NCBI GenBank assembly: GCA_032718475.1
Contig: JAUCBJ010009088.1
Location: 62,001-126,000 of the forward strand
Source of the DNA: Nemertoderma westbladi
Lineage: Eukaryota; Xenacoelomorpha; Nemertodermatida; Nemertodermatidae
Direction: 5' to 3'
DNA: 64,000 nt
Shown here: in pieces, positions 22,840 through 33,845 of the stretch
Position numbering within the stretch: the first letter of the stretch is position 1
How the letters are laid out: every line of letters starts with the position of its first letter
Position numbers and translations under genes: made by a program
The notes under the pieces: generated by a model
What the model was told of the DNA's origin: nothing
Database searches by the model: none
The model's input: only the letters and a program-made list of their open reading frames with translations

Positions 22840-24198
22840 TCAAATGTTATTTTGAATTGGGGAACAAATGTTATCTACAACCAATGCTGATACGACAACC
22901 GTTTTCTTGTCACGTAGAACTAATGTAATCTGAGCAATTTCTAACAATGAAACATTTGAATTGACATCCTCACCTGGAATTCCTTGGAAATTATTGACTT
23001 CAATAAGTTCGGTTCCTATAATGGGTAAGTTGTATTTTTGAATTATGGATTTCACAATGAATGACCGCTGACTTCTTTGATCAAAAAATCCTTTAACTTG
23101 AAATGAATTTGAATCATTAACCGACTGATACTGACAATTCATTATTGCCGTTTGAAGAATACCATTTGAAGTTATTACCGATAAACCTGAAACTTGAACA
23201 GACAATGTTGAACTATTATTAACAGATATTACGTTAACCGATGTTTTGTTGATATCTTTTAATGGTTTTTGGATTTGTGGACGAGACATTGTCAGTTTGT
23301 TACATATTGCAGCGTGGTGTCCATATTTCTTGCAATTATAACAAGGTTTGTCACGTGGACAGTCCCTTGCTATATGGCCACCCTTGATACACCTGTAACA
23401 CAGTTGTTTATTTGATAGAATGTGTTTACGCTGCTCAATATCTGTAATGACTTGACAGTTTGATGAATAGTGCGTTTGATCACAAAATACGCACTTTATT
23501 ACCGGTACTTGTGATTTATTTTGATGTTGAAAATTTCCCTGTTGTTGTTTGGGCTTTACAATGTTTGTTGCATTGGCAGTAATTGGAAATGCCGCTACTG
23601 TAGATGTCATTGATCTATCATTTTGTCTCTGTGTTGTTATTTTGTTTATGGAATTTGTTCCGTTTGTTTCATTTTTATATGTGTTCATCACTTCCTCACT
23701 TGCTAATCGTGTACCTATTTGGTTCATTAGCCACAATAAATCATCAATGTTGTTATTTTTCTTTTCTAGTATTTTAGTGCCATATGCAAAATCTAAAGTT
23801 TTCATGATGTCTGGTATCACAGTTATTTGATATTGTTGTGGATTAGTGCCAAGTGCTTCCAATGCTCGTATGTGTGTCATACATGTATTGTGTACTTGTC
23901 TCAATGTTAATTGTTTATTCGCAATATTTCGTAGCTTTTCTATGTGTGCCTGTATGTTTCGGTGTTTCGATCCATACCTTTGTTCTAAAAGATCCATGGC
24001 TACTGGATAATTTTCGCTAGTGATTGATAGACCAGCAACTACTGCTTTAGCTTCACCTTGCACAGCTTGCATTAAATGTTGTAACTTAAGTACATCTGGA
24101 AGACCAGAATCGTGTATAGCACTACGGAATGAAGCTCGCCAACCACAAAAATCTAAAACGTCACCGCTGAAAATAGGTCTATCCAATTTTGGAAGCAC
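22840..24198 (-). pseudogene. Pao family C gag-protease
   Basis: 452 codons. DUF1759-type gag (LDRPIFSGDVLDFCGW, LMQAVQGEAKAVVAGL, LLEQRYGS), then three knuckle-like motifs: CVFCDQTHYSSNC, CYRCIKGGHIARDC and CYNCKKYGHHAAIC. The aspartic protease begins at KGFFDQRSQRSFI, where the usual DSGSQRSF is altered: Asp is kept but Ser-Gly is Gln-Arg, so the active site looks dead. The nominal start is GTG; the frame continues upstream for about 20 codons before a frameshift. Confidence 0.85.
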
Positions 24199-24351
24199 TG
24201 ATCTGGCATATTGACTACTTATAGCATATGTACTACTACTAACTGCACTAGAACCTGGATTTACAGTATTGCACCACTACTAACATTCGTACTTGTAGGT
24301 AGATTTGAGGCTGCTGAAAGAGACATTTCTAACAGAGTTATAGTTTCAGTG

Positions 24352-25358
24352 GTAATGGTGAAAAATATCGAGACTTGAAAAATATCGAGAGTAAAAATAA
24401 CGAGAGTAAAAATATCGAGAGTAAAAATAACGAGTGTTGAAAATTAACGTGATTAAAAAATATCGAGAGTAAAAATAACGCGAGATGAAAAATATCGAAA
24501 ATAACGAGTGTTGAAAAATATCGAGTATTGAAAAATATCGAGAGTAAAAATATCGAGTGTTGAAAAATATCGAGAGTAAAAATATCGAGTGTTGAAAAAT
24601 ATCGAGAGTAAAAATATCGAGTGTTGAAAAATATCGAGAGTAAAAATATCGAGTGTTGAAAAATATCGAGAGTAAAAATATCGAGTGTTGAAAAATATCG
24701 AGAGTAAAAATATCGAGTGTTGAAAAATAACGAGAGTAAAAATATCGAGTGTTGAAAAATATCGAGAGTAAAAATATCGAGTGTTGAAAAATATCGAGTG
24801 TTGAAAAATATTTTACATTACACATATTTATTTTATTTTACAAAATACATATTTTTCAACACTCGATATTTTTCAACACTCGATATTTTTCAACACTCGA
24901 TATTTTTACTCTCGATATTTTTCAACACTCGATATTTTTACTCTCGATATTTTTCAACACTCGATATTTTTACTCTCGATATTTTTCAACACTCGATATT
25001 TTTACTCTCGATATTTTTCAACACTCGATATTTTTACTCTCGATATTTTTCAACACTCGATATTTTTCAACACTCGATATTTTTCAACACTCGATATTTT
25101 TACTCTCGATATTTTTCAACACTCGATATTTTTACTCTCGATATTTTTCAACACTCGATATTTTTACTCTCGATATTTTTCAACACTCGATATTTTTACT
25201 CTCGATATTTTTCAACACTTGATATTTTTACTCTCGATATTTTTCAACACTTGATATTTTTACTCTCGATATTTCGTTATTTTTCAACACTCGATGTTTT
25301 TACACGCGTTATTTTTACTCTCGATATTTTTCATGTCTCGAATTTTTTCAATATAACC
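24352..25358. mobile_element. Foldback-like 1-kb inverted-repeat element
   Basis: Two arms of about 470 bp, each made of tandem 32-bp units (GAAAAATATCGAG with GTAAAAATATCGAG), face each other across a spacer of about 50 bp at 24815-24850. The 9-bp direct repeat GTTTCAGTG flanks it (24343-24351 and 25359-25367). Long inverted repeats built from short tandem units with 9-bp duplications are the hallmark of Drosophila-type FB elements and MULE relatives. It splits the family C gag. The ORFs in it on both strands (repeated IFFNTRYFYSRYF) are by-products of the repeat. Confidence 0.8.
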
Positions 25359-25653
25359 GTTTCAGTGAGTCTAACCTTATAATTCGTTGCTTCGTCGATA
25401 TCTTTGTTGATTTGAGATTGGTCGAGTAGATTTCGTCGTCGAATTTGTCGAGACTCTCCGTGTAAGAGTTTAGGATTTTGAGCTTCGATCGTTTCTTTTC
25501 GAATGTCAACTGGTTAAGATCTTCTGCGTCCAACTCGTTGAGAATTTTCGTTGCTGCGGACCGCTTTGCTCCTCTGCTTCTTATGAGTCGTTTGAACTCG
25601 ATTTCGTCGTGGCTTGGATCGTGAGATTGTTGGGTTGGATCTTTTTTACTCAT
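25359..25653 (-). pseudogene. Pao family C gag N-terminus
   Basis: Starts at an ATG (MSKKDPTQQSHD) about 100 bases after the primer site, as expected for gag. The 90 residues before the hairpin insertion contain the charged helix with RGAKRSAATKILNEL and LDKFDDEIYST typical of BEL/Pao gag N-termini. The remaining gag resumes at 24198 after the hairpin and an additional frameshift. Confidence 0.7.
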
Positions 25654-25745
25654 TGTGAATGTAATGAACTTGCCGAATAATGACGATGAACAGTTTACCC
25701 AATAATGTAATGTATTTATTTAGTGAACTAAATGAGTTTTTAATA

Positions 25746-25755
25746 TCGGGCGCCA
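25746..25755 (-). other. Primer binding site of family C
   Basis: TGGCGCCCGA on the minus strand, two bases after the 5' LTR end. It is complementary to the 3' end of a tRNA-Lys type acceptor (TCGGGCGCCA). Confidence 0.75.
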
Positions 25756-25757
25756 AT

Positions 25758-26097
25758 TGTTGTGGATCTTCCCCAAGTGGAAGTCCATTTATGGAATTGA
25801 AAATAATAGTATACTAAATACGGAAGGATACTATATATTGAAACTCAATTTGGCACTAGTTAGAATACATTCTTTAACAACTATATATTACGTACTGCAC
25901 AAACTGTGAGGTTAACATATGGTTAGTCTAATTAAATTGCACATTACAGTTAATTAATGGCTTCTAGGGATAGACCTTTACGCGGATTTATTTCTGGGGC
26001 AAACATTATATACTTAGTGTGTTGGCTAATCAATTTAAACCATGTATTGCAATTTACTACGTATTGGTTTCATTATTACAGATCACATTACATAAAA
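25758..26097 (-). repeat. 5' LTR of family C
   Basis: 340 bp matching the 3' LTR at 17261-18134 apart from the insertion there. Its first base pair pattern is TTTTATG instead of TGTTATG on the minus strand. Flanked by ACTGG at 26098-26102. Confidence 0.9.
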
Positions 26098-26102
26098 ACT
26101 GG

Positions 26103-26673
26103 TACTCTCAGCCGCACTGTCTATCTGCATGCTGGATTCAAACACCGAAGCATTTCTGCGATTGAAGTCACCACCTGTTTTCCCACTACTAGCGCCATAT
26201 TTCTCCCCCTCTTTACTATAGCCCGGCGTGACAGCAGACAATTCAGTAGTGCTGGGTTCAAACGATGCCTTGACTCACCTTCTCAACCAACTCTCCATAC
26301 TCATAAGCGAAGGCTCATTGCCCCCTTCCCTAATAATCAGGCACTGCTCTCTCCACCTTCTCTGCAGATAAGCCAGCAACCTTAGATACACTTTACGCAA
26401 TGTCTCAGCTGAGTGTAAGTCAGCCACATTGTTCATCTGGTCCAATGCATACACGCACAGAGAAATGTTTGATAACAGCTGTCTCAGACCCAGCCTATCC
26501 AACTCTGCTACCTGTTTCCCATCCGTAACAGCACCATTGAAAACGCGTGAAATAATTTCTGGATGAGCAATCATCTCCTTCAAGGTTTTACAAACAATCG
26601 CATAGGCACAGCCATTACAACCGAAACCCGACACCGCACATTTTGCCTCCCCATCCAGCTGCCCTTGCAACAT
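26103..26673 (-). pseudogene. Pao family B gag middle segment
   Basis: Begins MLQGQLDGEAKCAVSGFG, a DUF1759 core motif, and continues with a helical region of about 130 residues. Another frame continues to the family C insertion with serine-rich linker sequence. Joining across 17261-26097 leads to the zinc-knuckle remnant. Particle protein by family. Confidence 0.6.
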
Positions 26674-26956
26674 TGCTAACTACCTAGAGTCAGTGTAATG
26701 TACCCTCATATGCACAAGTTCATGGAACCGATCAACAAACTATGGCCACGCTACAGGGTCTCCACTAAATAGCAGTAGGTGGATATCCGGTACACCCCTC
26801 TCATCGCTCAAACACAGTAGGGCAACCTCAATACCATGTCCTCCAGGAGTCTCTGGGTCGGGAATAATGGTCTCTTCTCCTTCTACCAACTCATCTATCC
26901 AATCATTCCTATCCGTTCTTTCTGTAACCGAAACTCAGCAATCTTCGCTTCCCCCT

Positions 26957-27442
26957 CTAGTCTTTTTGCCTCAGACATACCACTATATTCCAATTATGGA
27001 CTGACCTACCACTTTCCTTACTGTATATAGACAGAGTCCCACTACCTTTTCCTGTTATCCTCCGTACACTAACACAACCCAATGTATCCTTGTGGTGTGC
27101 CACAACGCTCCTTCTAGCCTCCTCATATGTGCCCGCAATCCATCCTCGTTCTCCAGGTGTAATATCCCCACTCAAATACGCTGCTATCACACGCGATCCT
27201 GCCTGTCCCAACCACGGGCTCAAACTATCCGCACAAGCTACTGCATCTACACCTCCCCCTCCAGCAATGAATGCCCGCACCTCATCCTCAACTTTCTCCA
27301 ACCTCTCCAATTCCACCTTAAAAATATCCATGGGCCTCAGTTCCTCACTCTGCGCACCTGCCGGTACACACACACTCGCTACCCTCTGTGCAATAGTTGA
27401 CCCAGAATTATCAGGGGACGACACCTCTTCACTACTATCCAT
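26957..27442 (-). pseudogene. Pao family B gag N-terminus
   Basis: The likely start is ATG at 27440-27442 (MDSSEEVSSPDNSG); the longer open frame upstream to 27553 looks like leader. The product is acidic, with a helical central part and a conserved-looking WLGQAGSRVIAAYLSGD stretch. A frameshift near 26957 separates it from a charged segment leading to 26673. The N-terminal gag role is by position. Confidence 0.5.
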
Positions 27443-27553
27443 GGCACACACTACACAAGAAACAGTCTCCAACAAACCAATCTTAAACCACAACCCCACA
27501 CTAATATCCAGTTCGAAGGACCATGTGCGCACTAAAACACACTGACAACCCAT

Positions 27554-28045
27554 GACATCGCGGGGTGTGAACTAAGAGGATTCTTTGTGGGGGTTGGGGG
27601 GAAGGGTAAGGTTTATAGAGCCACACTTTGGTTGGGATGGGGACGTGGGGGATTACAGAGGCGCCAGCGAGATCGGCCAACAACAAAGGTAGGGCCGTTA
27701 GCTGACAGTGTCTGACAGAGGGGTAGGGACGTAGGTAAAATAAATATGGTGTCGCAATAAAATAAAGTTATAAAAACATAAAGTTATAAAAACAATCATA
27801 TAAAGTTCTGTATATTTACGTACTTAAGGTTATCATGATTTATAATACGATGTTACAATCAGTAAAAATATTATGACAATATAGTGAATATAATATAAAT
27901 AATTGAGGCATAATAATCATATAATCAACCGCAATATAAATTGCCCAAACTATGTCGCTTAAATAATAATAAAAAATATCCTTCTGGTTGGCTGGGGATC
28001 TGTAGGCTACTGAAGAAATGAAACCCAGAATATCGGTTTATATAA
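27554..28045. other. Gene-free stretch
   Basis: GT-rich then AT-rich DNA upstream of family B gag. It may hold the family B leader, but no LTR or convincing primer site was found. Confidence 0.3.
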
Positions 28046-28049
28046 TAAT

Positions 28050-28690
28050 AAATCCAACTGTGGGGCGAGACACGTAGTCGGCGAGCCTTGGCATACGGTT
28101 CATATAGGGCAAATGGGGCATGTCCGTCTGTCTGTCTGTCCGTCCGTCTGTCTGGTAAATGTTTGAACGCGAATTTCTCTGAATCGCTGGTTCGGAATTG
28201 AACCAAACTTAGTAGGTAAGTAGTAGAGAGAAAGTTTAGAAAGTTTGTAAAGTTTGGTGAAAAATCATGCAGTCTGACGTCAGCTACGACAGATTATGTA
28301 GTTTTTAGAAAATGTTAAATTTCTCGGGAAGGCCTCATTTTCCTGAGCTGAAATTTTGGTGGCCTGTAGAGAATCATGAAGTCTATCTTTTACGAAATTG
28401 AAAAGTTAAGACATTTAATTGGGGATCCGCTAGAGACTCAGAAGTAATGACATAGGCCTACCGGTACGGTACTGCTGTACAGTGCTGCACTGGTAAGTAC
28501 GAAATTGCAGAATAACAATTTGACACCACCTAGCGGATTAACATATGATTGTATATCGAATGAATACATTTATAGCATGGGATATTGGGTCCAAACTAGA
28601 CATGCCCCATTTGCTCTATATGAACCGTATGCCAAGGCTTGCCGACTACGTGCTGCGCGAAGTCCCCACGAACGTGTTATCTACTATTAT
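28050..28690. mobile_element. Inverted-terminus element with TGTC microsatellite
   Basis: The block around GTCGGCGAGCCTTGGCATAC, continuing to GGGCAAATGGGGCATGTC near the left end, is repeated in inverted orientation near the right end (28592-28668), about 70 bp with few mismatches. Outer ends share TGTGGGG / CGTGGGG. A (TGTC)n run lies just inside the left end. No real ORF. Confidence 0.55.
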
Positions 28691-29039
28691 ATTAAGGCAG
28701 TGATTTTTTATGTCCTTTTATTTGACTTTTTTTGTCATTTTTTTTTTACGAATTATGCATAATGACTTTTGTTGTCCTTTTAATGTCTTTTATTGTCCTT
28801 TTAATGACTTTTTATGTATGTATTTCTTCAAACTGTCAGACTGCTGATTTCTGGACTGTCAGACAGTTGATTTCACTATGCCTGTGCCAAAACATTCCAT
28901 GATTCCATGATTTATAGACTATGAGATAGATTTCCATATGCGCCTGTGGTAAAAGAATCTATATTTAATAGTTTGTGGTTGTTGTCGATAATCGATTACC
29001 ACATGACGTAGCAAAACACTCATTTTATAGCCAAAAACA

Positions 29040-29825
29040 ATTACCAATTGATGGAAAGGAGCAGGTTAATGCCGAGTTTTCTAACCAAAACAATAAACAG
29101 TCACTTTACCAAATCAGGGAAAGGAGCAGGTTTACAGAGACGGGATTTTCTAACCAAAACAATAAACGATCACTTAACTAATTGAGGGAAAGGAGCAGGT
29201 TACAGAGGCGGGATTTTCTAACCAAAACAATAAACGATCACTTAACTTATTGAGGGAAAGGAGCAGGTTACAGAGGCGGGATTTTCTAACCAAAACAATA
29301 AACGATCATTTGACTAATTGAGGGAAAGGAACAGGTTACAGAGACGGGATTTTCTAACCAAAACAATAAACGATAACATTACCAATTGAGAGAAAGGAGC
29401 AAGTTACAGAGGCGGGATTTTCTAACCAAAACAATAAACGATAACATTACCAATTGAGGGAAAGGAGCAGGTTACAGAGGCGGGATTTTCTAACCAAAAC
29501 AATAAACGATCATTTAACTAATTGAGGGAAAGGGGCAGGTTACAGAGGCGGGATTTTCTAACCAAAACAATAAGCGATCATTTAACTAATTGAGGGAAAG
29601 GAGCAGGTTACAGAGACGGGATTTTCTAACCAAAACAATAAACGATAACATTACCAATTGAGAGAAAGGAGCAGGTTACAGAGGCGGGATTTTCTAACCA
29701 AAACAATAAACGATAACATTACCAATTGAGGGAAAGGAGCAGGTTACAGAGGCGGGATTATCTAACCAAAACAATAAACGATCATTTAACTAATTGAGGG
29801 AAAAGGGCAGGTTACAGAGGCGGGC
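29040..29825. repeat. Minisatellite, period about 68 bp, about 12 copies
   Basis: Unit contains GGGAAAGGAGCAGGTTACAG, AGGCGGGATTTTCTAACC and AAAACAATAAACGAT. Two subtypes alternate: CATTTAACTAATTG and AACATTACCAATTG. Ends abruptly at GGCGGGCC near 29825. Confidence 0.9.
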
Positions 29826-30584
29826 CTTCTGTGCTGTTGGAAGTAGCGGTGCCGCTATCCGTAACACTACTAAGACAGTAGTCATGATCCATTATTGATT
29901 ATAAAACTAATACAGTAAGGCCTAAATTATGTGAAAGGTATATCCACATTTTCCACAATCCTGCAATCCAGTTTGGCCTATCACTTATTTAAAATTTATT
30001 AGCACAACCGGTAGGCCTACCATTACCGTATTTAAATGGTAGGCTACACAGTAGGCCTATAGCAGTACCGGTGCCGGTACCGGTACTAAAATACAGAAAT
30101 ACCTGCTTTATACCTACATCTGTACATACAATACAGCAAAATAGTGCTATATATACTAATACCGGTAGTGATAGCCTGAGAGAACAGCAGTAGAGAAACC
30201 GGTAGCATGGAACCTAACATTAGACTTTTGGAGGACATAAAAAAACAAAAAAAAAAGGACAAAAAAGGATTTAAACGGACAATAAAAATTATTACGTTAT
30301 ATTAACTATTAACAATATTATTTACTGAAAATGTGTTAATTAATAACCTAGCAACAAACTGCACTGTTACTCATACAAACATTCAGGCTGGCTATAACCG
30401 GTTTGACCTTTACGACAATAGAGTAACACAAATAAGTGCATCTACCCACATAAAGAGCTACAGTTACAACAATAGGTGATGTAAACATACCCCAAAGGCA
30501 ATCCAATATACCCACGCCACTCCCGAAAGGAAATTATTGGCCCCCAGATTACTCCTACAACCAACGGATGCTAATAATGATTAA
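29826..30584. other. Gene-free stretch
   Basis: AT-rich with scattered ACCGGT and TAGGCCTA words. I see no gene or large repeat. Confidence 0.3.
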
Positions 30585-31324
30585 ATTCAATGTGGGGCGA
30601 GACACGAATGGTGAGCCATCAGCAAACTGATATAATTATACTATGGTCGTTTTTCAAAAGTCTGTGTGTGTGTGTCGGAAGCCATAAATGTCGGAAGCCA
30701 TAATCTAAATTAATATCTTCAGCTAAATTGTATGGTTGAGTCATTTTGAACGGTCTCTCCATGGAAATTAATTATTTTGCACCATACGATTAAAGTTATT
30801 TTGCACAGAAATTAGATATCTGGAATCCGTGTACCCCATTCCATTATAGTTTTTTATTTTTTCAAGTGATTTGCGTTAATAAAGGTATTTTTCATTGATA
30901 ATTAACATTGTAAATTCATACGCTGATTCCATTCTCCCTCATAGAACCTAAGGCATGGCAAGGGCAGCCGTGTCCAATAATATTTCTTGAAGTTGTACAT
31001 TACTAACATGGCAAGCTAAAGTCATTGACCAAGCCAGTGCCTAGGCTAGCACACAAGGACATAACTGTAGTAGTCTTGTAGAAGGAATAGTGCTCCTTCA
31101 ATACATCTCAACAGACATCAATTCATTTGCCTGTGCCTACCAACGCGTGCTCCATAACATAACATATATTCTTGATTTCCAATCACCTCTCACCACAATT
31201 ATTATTAGTAATTAAAAGTTTCAATTCGGTTTGTCTTTCCGTTATCTGGTTATTCAGTTATTGCATTATTAATAAATAAATGTTTTAAAATATATCTTAC
31301 GAAATATGGTTAATAATTAAAACT

Positions 31325-31755
31325 TGTCGCTAACATTCTCGCTATGGGGGTGCTGATTACATTTCTGATGTCAGTTTTCACGTTTACATGTCAGTTTTCA
31401 CGTTTACATAAATCTGGTCTGTCTGTTTGTCGGTCTGTCGGTCTTTCTGTCAGTCAGTCAGTCTGTCAAAACTTAAAAAAGAATACAAACTAACTAATAT
31501 TCTCGTTATGGGGATTTTAATGGGTGCTGATTTCATTTCAAATGTCAGTTTTCACGTTTAATAAATCTAGTCTGTCTGGCTGTCGGTCTGTCGGACTTTC
31601 TGTCAGTCAGTCTGTCAAAACTTAAGAAAGTATACTAACTAACCAACATTCCCGCTATGGGGGTTTTAAGGGTTGCTGATTTCATTTCTGATGTCAGTTT
31701 ATACGTTTACATAAATCTAGTCTGTCTGTCTGTCGGTCTTACTGTCAGTCTGTAC
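31325..31755. repeat. Three tandem copies, period about 150 bp, with GTCTGTC runs
   Basis: Each copy has a CTATGGGG block, GGTGCTGATT, TGTCAGTTTTCACGTTTA, AAATCTAGTCTGTCTG and a TCAGTCAGTCTGTC run ahead of AAAACTTAA. Confidence 0.8.
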
Positions 31756-32084
31756 TACTGTACTGTGGTTGGCATTACGCCATATACCTAACGTTGATAA
31801 TACAGTCTACAATACAGCCTATCTACTGTATAGAATGGATTTTTTCCCATGAAGAGCACTAAATGTCTTTAATACTGTCCACCAGTATACCTAGACCAAG
31901 AGCCTTCCAATAAAACATGTATTCCAGCAGGACGTCCACTGCACGTCTTAGTGTTGTCCTCGTCCACTGCACGTCTTAGTGTTGTCCATGGTGACATCCA
32001 CTGGACGTCATAGGCTTTAAGGGGTTTATGCAACACGGTCCCTACTTCGCCCTGTCGACACCCCAGCCATTTTTCACCAATACT

Positions 32085-32400
32085 TTTTTAGAGTTTTTAA
32101 ATTTTTTTGGTATTTTATTGGTGAAAGTTCTAGAACATTAGTAGATATGTTTTTTATGATAGCTACCGGTAGTGTTTTTTTGCTAGCTAGTATTTTTAGA
32201 AATTATAAAAAATGTGAAAGTCCATGATATTTCAGGTTAAACTGTTGAAGAATATATTAATGACCAAAATAATTTCCAAAAAGTAATAGCTAGTAAAAAA
32301 TACTAGCATTATACCATAAAAAATCTACTAAGGTTCTAGAACATTCACTAATATAAAAAAGCACTCAAAATCACAAAAAAATAAAGGTTAAAAACTCATT
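32085..32400. repeat. Imperfect palindrome
   Basis: GGTGAAAGTTCTAGAACATT near 32120 pairs with the inverse near 32340 (GGTTCTAGAACATTCACTAA), and the poly(T) and GCTAGCTAG blocks are also mirrored. Confidence 0.5.
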
Positions 32401-33221
32401 CGTGACCCTTTTGCTTAAGGAGTCAAAATTGTAGAATAAATTCCCGAAGTTTGCGACGTTTGCGAAATTCGCGACGTTTGCGAAATTCGCGAAGAATCCG
32501 TCAGTTTCTGTGCCCTAATGGGTTCGTGCCGAAACAATCCAATATTACACACTTAATTAACACACACGAACTAATTTAAAGTGTGTATTAGTATGCCTGA
32601 ATAATTAAATAGAAATTAAATTAATGAACGCTATTTCAACATGAAATCTACGGAATCAATAAACAACACACGCACACCACTGTATTTAAAAATTTATATA
32701 GATTGCAACTTATATTTGGCTACCTTTTAATGGGTGACTAATTTAATTATTCACCCCTATATATTTGTAGCCTTTTTAATTTGTGCCTTTAATTGAATCA
32801 AACATTAAACTAAAATATATGTCACAATATTGGTCTGTCTGTAGCTGGTCAATGAATCTCTCATAAATTTGTTTATTAGTCGCTGCTCAGTCATTGAACA
32901 TTTGAACACGTGCTGCTCGAAGACCCCACAACGTGTAACTACAACCCAAAAGAATCTCTACTCAACTAACGCAATAATTACGAAGGAAAGCAAGCCTACA
33001 ATAAAAATATAAAATAAACAAATATAATAAATCAATGTAAGATTTATGGAAATAATTCAACTAAATAATCAACAATATTAACATAAAAATATGACGCCTA
33101 AATCACTATAATATTATCAAATGAATTAAATGCAAGATAATATAACGTTACGCAATTCACAAACGTTCTATATAAGCTCCAGTCGCTCACAAGCAGTGTG
33201 GTACTTTGGCTCAGTTCGATA

Positions 33222-33680
33222 TTAGAGTTTGTACTGGTACTGGTATAGGCAGGCTTCGGTTTGAGGATGGTGTTGGTAGTGACTGCATGGACTGAGCCCT
33301 GCCTGGCGCATATAACAATATAACATGCCTTCCCATAAGGCATCAGCCCATTCCCCAAGCTTGTCTGGGTCGCTGAAGTCTTCCTCCGCGAGTTGGAGGC
33401 GAATGGCAGTGGGCAATAGGCGGAGAAACGTATCTTCAAAAAGGAGGCACAAATTGTTATCACCGAGCAGTTCATGCAACTCATCAAGGAGTTGCGATGT
33501 ACGGCGATCGCCGAATCAATTTAGATCCCAGAGCCTTGTGGCATGGTCACGCAGCGAGAGGCCGTATGTTTTAAGAAGTTTCGCCTTCAGGGAGTTATAT
33601 TTATCTCCTGCTGGTGGATCTCGTATTAGGTTGTTGAGCCGACTGGTGGTGTCTTGGTCCAAAGCACCAACGACGTAGTA
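33222..33680 (-). pseudogene. Ty3-type gag fragment
   Basis: Minus-strand frame with the gag pattern of Ty3-like elements: NNLIRDPPAGDKYNSLKAKL, LKTYGLSLRDHATRLWDL, then after a TGA near 33516 FGDRRTSQLLDELHELLGD, LLFEDTFLRLLPTAIRLQL and a terminal KLGEWADALWEG. It covers the capsid-like core only. No LTR, protease or RT is seen nearby. Probably an old remnant, though a domesticated gag exon was considered. Confidence 0.6.
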
Positions 33681-33845
33681 GTACTTCGTGTCGTCATCTA
33701 TGATATACTACGGATGTTCAATTGTGAAGGTAAGTATTGTCTCTCTCTAAATGGCCCTGCCCTCCAGCACTTGTATAGCAATGTAAAGTGTCTGAGAAAA
33801 GTATGTAACTGGGATTTGGCTGATAACTGTTACATGAAGGCGTGA

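Larger units (their letters stand above)
17261..26097 (-). mobile_element. BEL/Pao retrotransposon family C, full length with TSD
   Basis: Complete minus-strand element. 5' LTR 25758-26097, primer site 25746-25755, gag, protease, RT, RNase H, integrase, polypurine tract 18135-18150, 3' LTR 17261-18134. The 5-bp duplication ACTGG is at 17256-17260 and 26098-26102. The LTRs begin TGTTATG (TTTTATG in the 5' copy) and end CCACAACA. Each LTR is about 340 bp once the 536-bp insertion in the 3' one is removed, and the two differ at few sites, so the copy is young compared with family B. Coding parts are frame-broken. Confidence 0.9.
13009..27442 (-). mobile_element. BEL/Pao retrotransposon family B, decayed and split by later insertions
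   Basis: Pieces of one Pao polyprotein occur in the correct order on the minus strand: gag (27442-26103), zinc knuckles (17260-16843), RT (16620-15910), RNase H (13862-13643), integrase (13640-13009). The gaps are exactly filled by family C (17261-26097, ACTGG duplicated at both ends) and by an RTE-like LINE (13863-15894, 18-bp duplication). No LTRs were identified. Frameshifts are frequent, so this is the oldest layer in the region. Confidence 0.7.
30585..32945. mobile_element. Possible larger relative of the 28050 element
   Basis: The left end reads TGTGGGGCGAGACACGAATG and the right end, inverted, ACGTTGTGGGGTCTTCGAGC, matching the two ends of the 28050-28690 element. A (TG)n tract lies just inside the left end. 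The interior holds tandem repeats and no ORF of note. Boundaries are approximate. Confidence 0.35.

Noticed and set aside
24346-25382. ORFs of 159 and 194 codons on opposite strands with repeated IFFNTRYFYSRYF
   Set aside because: They are by-products of the tandem and inverted units of the Foldback-like element and have no independent coding signal.
29040-29825. CRISPR-like array
   Set aside because: The repeat units adjoin with no unique spacers and the genome is animal; it is a minisatellite. The same holds for the 15-, 18- and 44-bp arrays.
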